A stretch of 64,000 nt of DNA, from the NCBI GenBank assembly GCA_023052935.1, contig CM041298.1, positions 4,630,063 through 4,694,062 of the forward strand. Reading direction: 5' to 3'. Origin of the DNA: Piezodorus guildinii (taxonomy: Eukaryota; Arthropoda; Insecta; Hemiptera; Pentatomidae). Below the pieces are notes generated by a model that searched no databases, was not told the DNA's origin, and saw nothing but the letters and a program-made list of their open reading frames with translations. Position 1 is the stretch's first letter. Each line of letters begins with the position of its first letter. This document shows, one piece after another, positions 55,082 to 63,712 of this stretch. The translations under genes were made by a program, and so were the position numbers.

Positions 55082-56067
55082 GAATGAGAAACAACCGGTT
55101 TATAGCTTATTTTATTTTCACTTTGAGAACGGGTGTTCGGTGTATTGAGATATCTCTTGTTTTCGTGTTTATTTAGAAAATCCTTGTTATGATTTGTTGG
55201 TTGAAACTGTCTCAGTTTCGACATTAAAATTTCAATCGTTGTGATTTCACTTTTATTTAAATATGAGAGCAAATATTTTGGCAGACCAATAATTATGAAA
55301 TTTATTTGAGATTCTATACTTAAACTATTATCAATATTCAATAATAGGTTTCTTTTTTTTAACGCGTAATCTAAAAAAGAGCCACTTATCCAGTGAAAAG
55401 AATAAGCGTAATTGATATCACCCCAAGTGGACTCACCGAAAGTCTGAGTGAAAGAATGCTCATAATAATTCCAAGACTTATCTGCAGATTTTAACATAGA
55501 TTCGTACCAATCTAAAGGGGAACCTGCCAAAAAAAATCGTAAAATTTCTGAAAACTGACCCTCCTCTATGTCAAGTCGTTGGCATTCTAATTTAAATAAG
55601 GAAAGCCATGATTTGGCATTCTGACCTTTGTTTTGAAATTTTTCTAGTACCATATTTTGTGTTATCAGTTTCACATTATTCATTATAGTTTGAGGAGGAT
55701 TTTGAGGCAAAAGAGAAATTTGTGATAGGTTGGAAATGTTTAAAGGAGGAGTTAATGTAAGTTCTTCTAGATAAGTTCCATTAAAAACAAAATTACCCTC
55801 TGTATCGATGTAGATCTTTTGTAGTTCAGTGTCCAAAGTAAGGTTAATCTTCCTCCTTCTCCCTCTCTTCTTCATAGATTGGACGACAGACTTTATTATT
55901 GAATGTTTGGCTAGTTCTGTGTGTAGTTTGATAGGCATATCATCCTCATCAAACGAAAATATCGAGTCTGTTGAAGGATATTGGATAGATTTTACCTTCA
56001 CAACGGTGGTCTTAGGATCCAAATCTGGCTCGGTAGCGAATTGAAAAATTACCTTGATTCCTGTCAT
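55072..56067 (-). CDS. gag: Gag-like protein of the gypsy element
   Basis: 331 codons, ATG at 56067-56065, 19 bp inside the 5' LTR. The middle shows the retrotransposon-gag fold pattern ('WLSLFKLECQRLDIEE', 'FLAGSPLDWYES', 'FTQTFGE', 'LLSYLNKSEITTIEILMSKL'). A basic patch 'KKRGRRRK' lies near residue 87. I see no CCHC zinc knuckle, so nucleic-acid binding may rest on the basic patch. It ends in TAG directly after a GGAAAAC heptamer. It should form the particle that packages element RNA. Confidence 0.88.
   Translation of the reverse strand: MTGIKVIFQFATEPDLDPKTTVVKVKSIQYPSTDSIFSFDEDDMPIKLHTELAKHSIIKSVVQSMKKRGRRRKINLTLDTELQKIYIDTEGNFVFNGTYLEELTLTPPLNISNLSQISLLPQNPPQTIMNNVKLITQNMVLEKFQNKGQNAKSWLSLFKLECQRLDIEEGQFSEILRFFLAGSPLDWYESMLKSADKSWNYYEHSFTQTFGESTWGDINYAYSFHWISGSFLDYALKKRNLLLNIDNSLSIESQINFIIIGLPKYLLSYLNKSEITTIEILMSKLRQFQPTNHNKDFLNKHENKRYLNTPNTRSQSENKISYKPVVSHSEN
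55075..55081 (-). promoter_or_regulatory. Putative -1 ribosomal frameshift site (GGAAAAC)
   Basis: Minus-strand G GAA AAC in the gag phase, followed immediately by the TAG stop. Slipping back one base gives GGA AAA CTA, exactly the pol frame. It resembles the known GGAUUUA-type slippery heptamers (first triplet not homopolymeric). A downstream pseudoknot was not demonstrated. Confidence 0.65.
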
Positions 56068-56074
56068 CCTTCTT

Positions 56075-56086
56075 ATTGAATTGATT
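56075..56086 (-). promoter_or_regulatory. Primer-binding region complementary to the element's own LTR
   Basis: The 12 bases next to the 5' LTR on the minus strand read AATCAATTCAAT. The reverse complement, ATTGAATTGATT, lies inside the LTR (minus strand 56249-56238, and 51889-51878 in the other LTR). There is no TGG, which would normally mark a tRNA 3'-CCA match. This is the arrangement of self-primed elements such as Tf1, where the transcript's own 5' end folds back as the primer. Confidence 0.6.
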
Positions 56087-56435
56087 TGTAAGTTTATTTA
56101 TCAATAATGGTAGGATTGATGAATAAACTGGTCTGGCTTGTTATTGATGCTTGTATTAAACTGAAAATAACAATGCAATATTAACAACGGTTTATACACA
56201 CACATGAGACATGAGACATGAAACTATAACTGACCTGAATCAATTCAATGCCAGGATTTATGACATTAACAATAATTCACTACCATAATAAAACATAATG
56301 AAAACAATCACAGACATGTGGCCTCGTAGACATCAGTGGAGGACCTCCAGAGCAGGTTATGATAGTATCTCTCCTGGTGTCGACTCCTAGCGGCGGCAGA
56401 GAGAACAAGTTTGAAATGGAAATACCATTCAAACT

Positions 56436-56439
<4 letters not shown>
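56087..56439 (-). mobile_element. 5' LTR of the gypsy-type retrotransposon
   Basis: Identical-looking to the 3' LTR. If transcription starts at the self-complementary ATTGAATTGATT (56249), U3 would be about 190 bp. R would run to a polyadenylation signal AATAAA at 56098-56093, only 6 bp before the LTR end, leaving almost no U5. The promoter assignment is inference. Confidence 0.95.

Positions 56440-56505
<66 letters not shown>
56440..56505. repeat. (TA)n microsatellite at the insertion site
   Basis: About 30 TA units and a short CA end, continuing repeat R. The tyrosine/isoleucine-repeat open frames over it are artefacts. Confidence 0.95.
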
Positions 56506-56507
<2 letters not shown>

Positions 56508-56671
56508 AGTTTCAGACTCAAACAATATATGTTTACTTCACGTTTCACTTTATGCTACCGGAGGCTACTACATGCTAATCGGACGATGCTACAGTGTTCA
56601 TTACATGGCATGCTAAGGTCCTAGGTTCGCTACGTATTACTTAGGCGGAAAATATATTTGTTATAATTTAA

Positions 56672-56938
56672 CGTCCCTTTATGCTAATGAGGCTAATCGG
56701 ACGATAAAACTACAATGGAGTCCTAAATTTTGCCTATCCAGGTTTAATTAGGATAGGGATCTTTAACGAGTACCTGACATCGCACAGGCTCGGGACTACC
56801 ATTTTACGTTCCCTCCAAAGGACGGCATAACTAAGGATTTTTTACACCTATTGAAAAATCCTAGAGCCGTCTGCTGTATTTGTACCCGAAACCTTGAGCA
56901 TGTAAGGCTATACTAGCCACTACACCATAGCTGACTCC
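56672..56938 (-). repeat. SINE-A copy
   Basis: Complete order from 'taacgtccctttatgctaatgagg' to a mutated head ('tttgtacccgaaac', 'agccactacaccatagctgactcc'). A further 3'-end scrap of SINE-A lies at 56545-56595. Confidence 0.85.
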
Positions 56939-57233
56939 TTCAAATTGTAGCACCATCAACAAGCATAAAGTAACTCCTCCTAAATTAAATGTTTTAAAAT
57001 CAAAGAAATGAAAATTAAAATCTTAGTGCATGTGTTAATTATAAATAGCCAGTATTGGAGAGAACCCATCTGCTCCACACATGGTCTGCTTCTACCCTTC
57101 CCGATCAACACATTATCGCCCAGGGTTAATAATCTCCAATAATAACTTTAGAAGGGGTTTTTCTTGCAACATCCTGCTATCGGAGAGCAAAAGTAAAGAA
57201 GAACAAAAAAAATAATTAAAAAAACCTGGTAGT
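56939..57233. other. No feature recognised
   Basis: No coding motif or repeat match seen. Confidence 0.35.
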
Positions 57234-57967
57234 GGCAACATACGTCTTTCACTAACGGCCGTTGTTAAACTCGATTAAAGAATTTCCAAATACAATAAGA
57301 GATAAAAATTAGTGAAACTAATAAGGAATTAATTAAATGGAATTTCTATAGAAACATGTGTTTTATTAAAAACTCTATTAAAATATTATCTAAAATAATT
57401 AGTTAGTTTTATCGAGTTTTCATCATTCTTTATTAACTTTTACAAGCTCGTGTATGAGATAATATTTTTTCTAAAATCTTTAGCTTTCCAACGGTATAGT
57501 ATACATCTATATTACTGTTCTTATTTTCAAAAACACCAAAATTGCATTGAAACATATTTCTGTTCATTTCTCTTTAGTTGATTATAAAATCTGTTCAACT
57601 TTCATATTTAGCTGTTATTTATCAATGCTAACAAGATGATGTGCCTTATTTTTTGAAATATACAAAACTAAAGGTACTTTATGAGAAGAAAATTTGAAAA
57701 ATCGGCATTTAAGCCCTGTCAGACTATTTCAATCAGAATGAAACTTACATGATATGAAAGCCTATCAAACTTTACATCGATATAGAGTTTGATCAAAATC
57801 GTTAGAGCCGTTTTTGAGTAAATCGTAAAAAGTTGTAAAATGCAAGGAGTAAAGTGGCTCTTCTGGTTAGCTGGTTTTGATGAAAATGTTTCTGCAACAT
57901 CTCGGGCGTTTAGTTGTCTCAAATATGAAATTTCAGTTTTATAGGTTTTTTCGTTTTCCTCCGGGAG

Positions 57968-58003
<36 letters not shown>

Positions 58004-58141
58004 CTTTTTGCGGAACTTGGTCATTTGGACTCAGGGGACCCTAGAACGTGTATTTCCTTTGAAAACTGGAATTCGAAAATTTTCATGATCGCAATATACT
58101 TTCTATTACTGTATATTTTATATATAGGTAAGTGAAAGTAA
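57234..58141 (+). repeat. Element H, full-length copy, diverged
   Basis: The 5' end is mutated ('cctggtagtggcaacatacg'). The 3' terminal hairpin has become 'ttactgtatattttatatataggtaag', followed by 'tgaaagtaa'. The internal (CA)n is 30 bp long. Confidence 0.8.
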
Positions 58142-58311
58142 TAAATAAAGGGTTATCGCAGAATATAACTATTATAATATAGAATATAACTGTTAAATGC
58201 ATATGTGTGTATGTGTATGTAAATATATTTTAATGTTACATATAACAGAATATAACTGTTGACTATCATACTCACACCAATCAAATTGATAGCATGTACC
58301 TTAGTAGTAAC

Positions 58312-58520
58312 TATTGGATTATTTCAATTATTCGAATTAATAGATTATCGGATCATTCGAACTTTTTTTCTTTTTTTTCTCATCAGATAAATTATAGTCA
58401 GCTCAGGAATCGTAGAGAGGGGAATTGTGCCATATTATCTTTCACAATCCATATTAATCATTGGATCATTCGATTATTTAAATCATCAAAGTCCGGTCAT
58501 TCGATTATGCCCACCCCTAG
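58312..58520. mobile_element. hAT MITE related to 47784-48060, one terminus abnormal
   Basis: The right end 'cattcgattatgcccacccct' + 'a' is intact. 'gtagtaac' occurs directly after it (58521-58528) and again at 58304-58311. Between them the left end starts 'tattggattatttcaattattcg' instead of 'taggggtgggcataatcg', so about 20 bp of the left inverted repeat are replaced, although the duplication is preserved. Confidence 0.75.
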
Positions 58521-58539
58521 TAGTAACCATTTTGAAATT

Positions 58540-59345
58540 CATATTCTATATTTGCCCGTTATTTTAACAATCTTAACAACATAAAATGCTTCATTTTGCC
58601 GAACCTACGAAATTAAAGGAAGGAGGATTTCATTAATAATATTTATTTATTGAGATATATTAGAATTAGTTTTGATTTGAACAATACTAATAATAATATG
58701 AGACCACATACATGGAATATTTACTGAAAAAAAAAACAACTTTAGAGGAAGAACTCAAATCAAAATGAAACAAACATGATATTAAAGCCACCTCAATATT
58801 AAACCAGATAGCGCGTTAAATCAAAATCTTTAGAGCCGTTTTGATAAGAAGGTAAAAATGTGCAAAATGCATGCATTCGTACAATATATAAAGTGGCTCT
58901 TCTGGTATACCGAATTCGATGAAAAAGTTGATGTAACATCTCGAGCATTTATTCTTTTTCTTCCAGTGGCGCGACAGGCCAGGTAGGCTCTTGGCCGCAC
59001 GGTGTAATCACTCGCGTTTTGCGATGAGTTTAATAGGGTTGGGCCATTATTTTTTAAGCTGAAGAGTCTCACATGCGTGAGGTTGTGAGTGAATCCCTAT
59101 TAATTTAAATGCATACAAAATGGACTGGGACTCGAACTCCAACCTTTGGCGTGGGAGACTAGCGTATCACGGGCATTTACGATCCAAAAATACGATATTT
59201 CAGGTTTATACAACTAATCCTTACCGAGCTAGCCTTACCATTACATACACACTACAACTTGTAGTGAAATTCAAAAATTTTCACGATCGCAATACTGTTC
59301 CTTACTATATGTTTCATATAGTAAATAGAAGTAAAAGTGAAAGTA
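58540..59345 (+). repeat. Element H, old copy interrupted by a tRNA-like SINE
   Basis: 58540-58945 contains family blocks ('catgatattaaagcc', 'aaatgtgcaaaatgcatg', 'aaagtggctcttctgg', 'gtaacatctcgagc'), and 59264-59345 holds the 3' end ('ttttcacgatcgcaatact'). Between them, 58960-59200 reads on the minus strand as a tRNA-like head ('gtgatacgctagtctcccac' A-box side, 'ggagttcgagtcccagtcc' B box) plus an unrelated body: a third SINE type. Confidence 0.65.
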
Positions 59346-59358
59346 AATAGAAAATTCG

Positions 59359-59590
59359 TACTGTTTCTAGGCCAACGGCCGGCAAAGAAGTGATTAGGCG
59401 TTGATCGTGCTCACCGCCAGGTTTTTTTTCCCCAATTCGGGTGCCTACTTTATGAAGGTCTGCCCTAGAAGGGTCTCCATACCCTTGGGTCGCCCCCCGA
59501 CTGAATTAACAGAATAAATAATATTCTGCCACAGCCGGGATTCGAACCCAGGACCTGGAGGACAGTAGACTAGAGCTCTATCCACTAGAA
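59359..59590 (-). repeat. SINE-B copy 2
   Basis: Same organisation as 25946-26213: B box 'gggttcgaatcccggctg', A-box side 'tagtggatagagctctagtc', body 'acccaagggtatggagaccc'. Slightly shortened. Confidence 0.8.
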
Positions 59591-60024
59591 TTAAATTGGC
59601 TCTACCCCTCTTTCCGTCGGCATTAAATAGAATATATAGCTCAAATGGTTAGCTAGAAAAAAAAAAACCTGCATGAAAGTGAAATTAAATTTTATAATTA
59701 TATGGACAGATCGATAAGCTGAAAATTATTATTATATATATGACGTACACAATCTCAATACTCTCATAAAATGTGAAAAAAAAAACTTTTTCGTTTCTAA
59801 TTGTTATTTATCATAACTACTGCTCTACTTGTTTTTAATGGTCATTATAATTTCTTTTACTTGTCTGCTTTATATATTATATTCTACAACTGTTTGTAAT
59901 ATTTTGTTTTATAGCCCTAAAGAAGGCCGAAACTTAGGCGCAAATAAATTAAATTCCTACTAAAGTGTTTATTTGACTGCACTCGGAACCAACTTCTCAC
60001 CTATAAATTAATCGCAGATTTTAA
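59591..60024. other. Unclassified; decayed PLE end at 59905-59990
   Basis: 'gccctaaagaaggccgaaacttaggcgc' at 59915 is a ruined hammerhead (CTGATGA lost, GAAAC kept). It is followed by an AT linker and 'tttgactgcactcgg', the reverse of the PLE 'gtgcagtca' end block. The remainder is blank. Confidence 0.5.
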
Positions 60025-60559
60025 GAACAGAGGTAAGTGAAAGTCGTGTGTTGCGCGCACCAGATTATTTTGATGAATCTCGTATCGAAAGCCCTGTATG
60101 ATGGAGTTTCGTTAACACGTACAGCCGACCTAGACCTGGAGGATATACAGAGAGATGACAACTGTTACTATCACTACACCATACTCCCACCAGCAGGTGT
60201 CCTATCAGCCCTGGATCAGGTACATCACACCACCAGCCCCAGTACACGTAGGCTAGGGGATAGTGGGTCGTATCCAGGGTGGGCTATAACACCTTTCTTA
60301 CTGTTTGCATTTCTTTACTGGCCCTCCTGAGTGAAAAATTTAAAGAAAAATTTATTATATCAATATATTATAAACAAGGAAGAGCTCATTTAATTATTAA
60401 GGTTGATCTTGGGCTGAATAATTCTTCCATTAATAATCATTCTTTTATTTCATGACGTTTCGGGATATTCTCCCATCTTCAGAAGTCTCGTTATATATTC
60501 TGTAATCCTAAACATTTTCACTAATCATACATTGACAGGTAAAAAAGTAAAAACGAACT
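60025..60559. other. Element H tip and unclassified DNA
   Basis: 60028-60065 is an isolated element H 5' tip in minus orientation ('ggtaagtgaaagtcgtgtgttgcgcgcaccaga', GCGCGC subfamily). 60066-60559 includes a 97-codon open frame of unknown nature without a domain. Confidence 0.45.
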
Positions 60560-60830
60560 TCGAACGAATACCACGATACCGATACCACCAAATACCGCCT
60601 ACACAGACTCCCCCCAATGATCACCGGTCAAGCCCAAGCCTCCGAGATCAGACTTAACGCAATTCTCCCGTCGACGCTTCGGCCAACCTTTCAGACACCT
60701 ACCAGTCGGTTTAGCGAATACCAATTTTCTCGGAATCCGTTCCTCACCGAGCCCAACAAGTTTAATCGCCCATTTGAGCCTCCGTGATGTTGTCAACTCA
60801 ATTATATTCACAGGGTACTAGCTCCCGAGA
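60560..60830 (-). pseudogene. LINE-R copy 3, C-terminal end
   Basis: Minus-strand 'MNIIELTTSRRLKWAIKLVG', 'EERIPRKLVFAKPTGRCLKG', 'KRRRENCVKSDLGGLG'. The 3' UTR matches copies 1 and 2 ('gtatcggtatcgtggtattcg'). Confidence 0.75.
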
Positions 60831-60834
60831 TATT

Positions 60835-61426
60835 ACAGAAACTATTTCATCAAAATCAGCTAACCGAAAGATGTACTTTATACCATGTATTTTGCATCTT
60901 TTTACGATTTTCTCAAAAACGACTCTGACGATTTTGATTAAACTCAATATATCGATGTAAAATTTGATGGGCTTTAATATGATGTAGGCTTCATTCTGAT
61001 TGAAATAGTCTCATCTTATGATTAAAATATAATCTTGTTTTCAAGGATAAAAACAGGTAAATACATAAGTTGGACGAATTTAATATCTATCCAAAGGAGA
61101 AAACTGCAAAAATGTTTTTTATTGCAATTTTTCGTTTTTGAACGTAAGAACAGTAATATAGATGTATATCTTGGTAAGATGAAGATTTTAGAAAAAGTAT
61201 TATGTAATACACGGAATTGTAAAAGTTCATTGAGAGTAATAAAAACCGATAAAACTAACTGATTATTTCAGATAATAACATAATAGATTTTTTTATAAAG
61301 CATAGAATTCGAATTTAATTAATTCTTTATTAGTTTCACTCATTTTTATCTCTAACTGTATTTGGAAATTCTTTAAACAATTTTTAACAACGGCGGTAAG
61401 TGAAAGTCGTGTGTTGCCCGCACCAG
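60835..61426 (-). repeat. Element H, 3'-truncated copy
   Basis: Starts inside the element ('gagatattacagaaac', 'catcaaaatcagctaacc') and runs to the intact 5' tip 'gtcgtgtgttgcccgcaccaga'. The microsatellite and terminal hairpin are missing; the LINE-R copy abuts the break. Confidence 0.8.
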
Positions 61427-61809
61427 ATTTTTTTTTCTTCCATTTATGAATGAGCAATTACATCCTATGTCCATGTTATTATGTGATAATTTAAGACTGG
61501 TCTACTTTGGTACAGCAAGTTTTGTGTATTCTATTATATATGGCAATAAACATTAAAAAAATAAAATTAAAATAATGCAGACTTTCTCATCGGCAGAAGT
61601 AACAGCAAACCAATTTTACTAGCCTACTTCGCTAAGAAATGTGATGTATATAATGAGACATGAATTCCGATTCCACACTTACTGATATTCCATCAATAAT
61701 GTAATTCTCTACAAAAAAAAAAAAAAATAATAAATAATAATAAATCATGGTATTGGGATATATTAATTTCACTTAACTTTAGTAATGTGGCTAATCGGAC
61801 TATGCTACA
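61427..61809. other. No feature recognised
   Basis: AT-rich, with a 15-A run at 61713. Short SINE-A 3'-end scrap at 61780-61812 ('taatgtggctaatcggactatgctacagtggga'). Confidence 0.4.
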
Positions 61810-61812
61810 GTG

Positions 61813-62095
61813 GGATGGATCACCTGTAGCTGGGTGGTTAGCATAACAGCCTCCTATGCCAAAGGTCATGGGTTCTAACCCGCAGGTGGACCTAGGATTT
61901 TTTAATGGGAGTAAAAAATCTTTAGTTATGCCGTCCTTCGGAGGGGAGGTTAAAAGGTGGTCTCGAGCCTTTGCGATGTCAGGCACTCGTTAAAGATCCC
62001 TATCCTAATTAAACCTGGATAATCAAAATTTAGGACTCCCACTGTAGCATCGTCCGATTAGCCACAGCAGCATAAAGTGACGTTAAATAAATAAA
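61813..62095 (+). repeat. SINE-A, full length
   Basis: A box in 'tagctgggtggttagcataac', B box 'gggttctaaccc' with one change, complete body and 'gttaaataaataaaaataa' tail. It is followed tail to tail by the inverted copy at 62102. Confidence 0.9.
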
Positions 62096-62101
62096 AATAA
62101 G

Positions 62102-62323
62102 CTACAGTTGGAGTCCTAAATTTTGCCTAACCAGGTTTAATTAGGATAGGGATCTTTAACGAGTACCTGATATCACACAGGCTGGGGAATACTATTTTAC
62201 GTCCCCAGAGGACGGCATAATCTAGGATTAAAAAATCCTAGGACCATCTGCCAGGTTTGAACCCACATTATTGGGCATAGAAGGCTGTAATATAAAGCTA
62301 GCCACTACACCACAGGCAGCCCC
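62102..62323 (-). repeat. SINE-A copy, inverted partner
   Basis: The body is present from 'gctacagttggagtcctaaa' to a decayed head 'accacaggcagcccc', lacking the extreme 3' end. Together with the previous copy it makes an imperfect 0.5-kb inverted pair. Confidence 0.82.
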
Positions 62324-62406
62324 CGTTACAAGAATTTAATCCATAACATTGCTATAAACCTACTAGACATTTAAGCATTATAATGTCACGTACTATTTCT
62401 TCGAAA

Positions 62407-62906
62407 TGAATGAGTCAGTTTAGAACACTCGACCCAACATTCATTGATTGTGATTATTGCTCTCATCAAGACTATAATGTGACCTGTTCAATTTGTAACC
62501 AATTTAATTCTAATAGCATCTTCCATGTTCTTCTTACTATGACAAACTTAAAAAATAAATATCTGGTGCAAGCAACACACGACTTTCACTTACATATGTT
62601 GATAAGGGTCACCTGTGGTGTAGTGACTAGCATAACAGCCTCATTTGTCCAAGGTAACGGTTTCGAACCTGGTTGGTTGCCTTAGGATTTTTTTAAACTG
62701 ACGTGAATAAATACGGTAAGACGAAACCTACAGTGAGTAAATAAAATGAGTGATGGTCTCGTATACATTTGGAAAAAAAGGTTGATAACAAGAAAAATTC
62801 AGGTGCGCACAACACACGACATGCACACTTACTTCCGTTGTTATAATTAATGTAAGAACTTTGAAAGAATTACATTGAGTTTAGATTATTTCGTAGTTAA
62901 TACTCC
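62407..62906 (+). repeat. Mixed fragments: LINE-F-like scrap, element H tips, SINE-A head
   Basis: 62410-62545 encodes 'CSICNQFNSNSIFHVLLTMTN', resembling the Cys/His end of LINE-F. 62563-62600 and 62803-62880 are isolated element H 5' tips. 62607-62700 is a SINE-A head with both boxes ('agtgactagcataacagcc', 'ggtttcgaacctgg') but no body. Confidence 0.6.
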
Positions 62907-62907
62907 A

Positions 62908-63185
62908 AAGGGTAACCTGTGGCTTAGTAGTCTAGCATAACAGCTTTCTATGCTAAAGGTTCTAGGTTGGAACATGAAAGTGGCCCTAGGATTTTTTTAA
63001 TAGGAGTAAAAAAGCCTTAGTTATGCCGTCCTTCGGAGGGAACGGTAAAAGGTGGTCCCGAGCCTGTGCGATGTCAGGTACTCGTTAAAGATCCCTATCC
63101 TAATAAAACCTGGATAGGCAAAATATAGAACTACCGTAGCATCGTCCGATTAGCCATAGTAGCATAAAAGGGACGTTAAATCAGT
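62908..63185 (+). repeat. SINE-A copy
   Basis: Full length with an eroded B box ('aggttggaacatg'). The body 'ccttcggagggaacggtaaaaggtggtcccgag' is well kept, and the tail is 'gttaaatcagtaaa'. Confidence 0.87.
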
Positions 63186-63232
63186 AAACAACAAACGAAC
63201 AATCTTAAATTTTCCAGAAAATTCATGCATTT

Positions 63233-63335
63233 TCGGGCCAAATATTCTACTTAAGACCATATTCTTGAATACCTTGAAGCGTCGATCTTTTTTTCGAACG
63301 ACTACTAGTATTCTACATGAGTACAGAAGTGTTAG
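63233..63335 (-). pseudogene. LINE-R fragment
   Basis: Minus strand 'RRFKVFKNMVLSRIFGP' aligns with 'LKVFENKVLRKIFGP' of copy 1. Only about 100 bp recognisable. Confidence 0.6.
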
Positions 63336-63422
63336 ATGGACACTAAATATTTAAGTACTTTTATAATAAATTAATTTTTCTCTATTAATTTTTATTTGTT
63401 TCCTCTTGTAATCCTTCTCTTG

Positions 63423-63712
63423 GGGATCACTTGTAGCTGGGTGGCTAGCGTAACAGCCTCCCATGCTAAAGGTCACGGGTTCAAACCCGCAGGTGGTCCT
63501 AGGATTTTTTACTCCCATTAAAAAATCCTTAGTTACGCCGTCCTTCGGAGGGGACGTTAAAAGGTGGTCCCGAGCCTGTGCGATGTCAGGTACTCGTTAA
63601 AGATCCCTATCCTAATAAAACCTGGATAGGCAAAATTTAGGACTCCCACTGTAGCATCGTCCGATTAGCCATAGTAGCATAAAGTGACGTTAAATAAATA
63701 AATAAAATAAAT
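63423..63712 (+). repeat. SINE-A, reference full-length copy
   Basis: Best-preserved member, about 285 bp. Head 'ggggatcacttgtagctgggtggctagcg' with A box and 'cgggttcaaacccgcagg' with a perfect B box, about 50 bp apart as in tRNA genes. Then a roughly 200-bp body (palindromic 'ggattttttactcccattaaaaaatcc', 'ccttcggaggggacgt', 'gatccctatccta...ggatagg') and a (TAAA)n tail. Pol III transcription and LINE-driven mobilisation are the usual mode for such elements. Confidence 0.93.

Noticed and set aside
56280..56525. Tyrosine/isoleucine-repeat open frames
   Set aside because: Translation of the (TA)n tract next to the LTR.
60037..60330. 97-codon open frame as a host exon
   Set aside because: Begins in the element H tip, and no recognisable domain or splice context was found.
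63423..63505. Genuine tRNA gene
   Set aside because: A and B boxes are present, but the sequence continues into a conserved SINE body and repeats more than fifteen times with the same tail.
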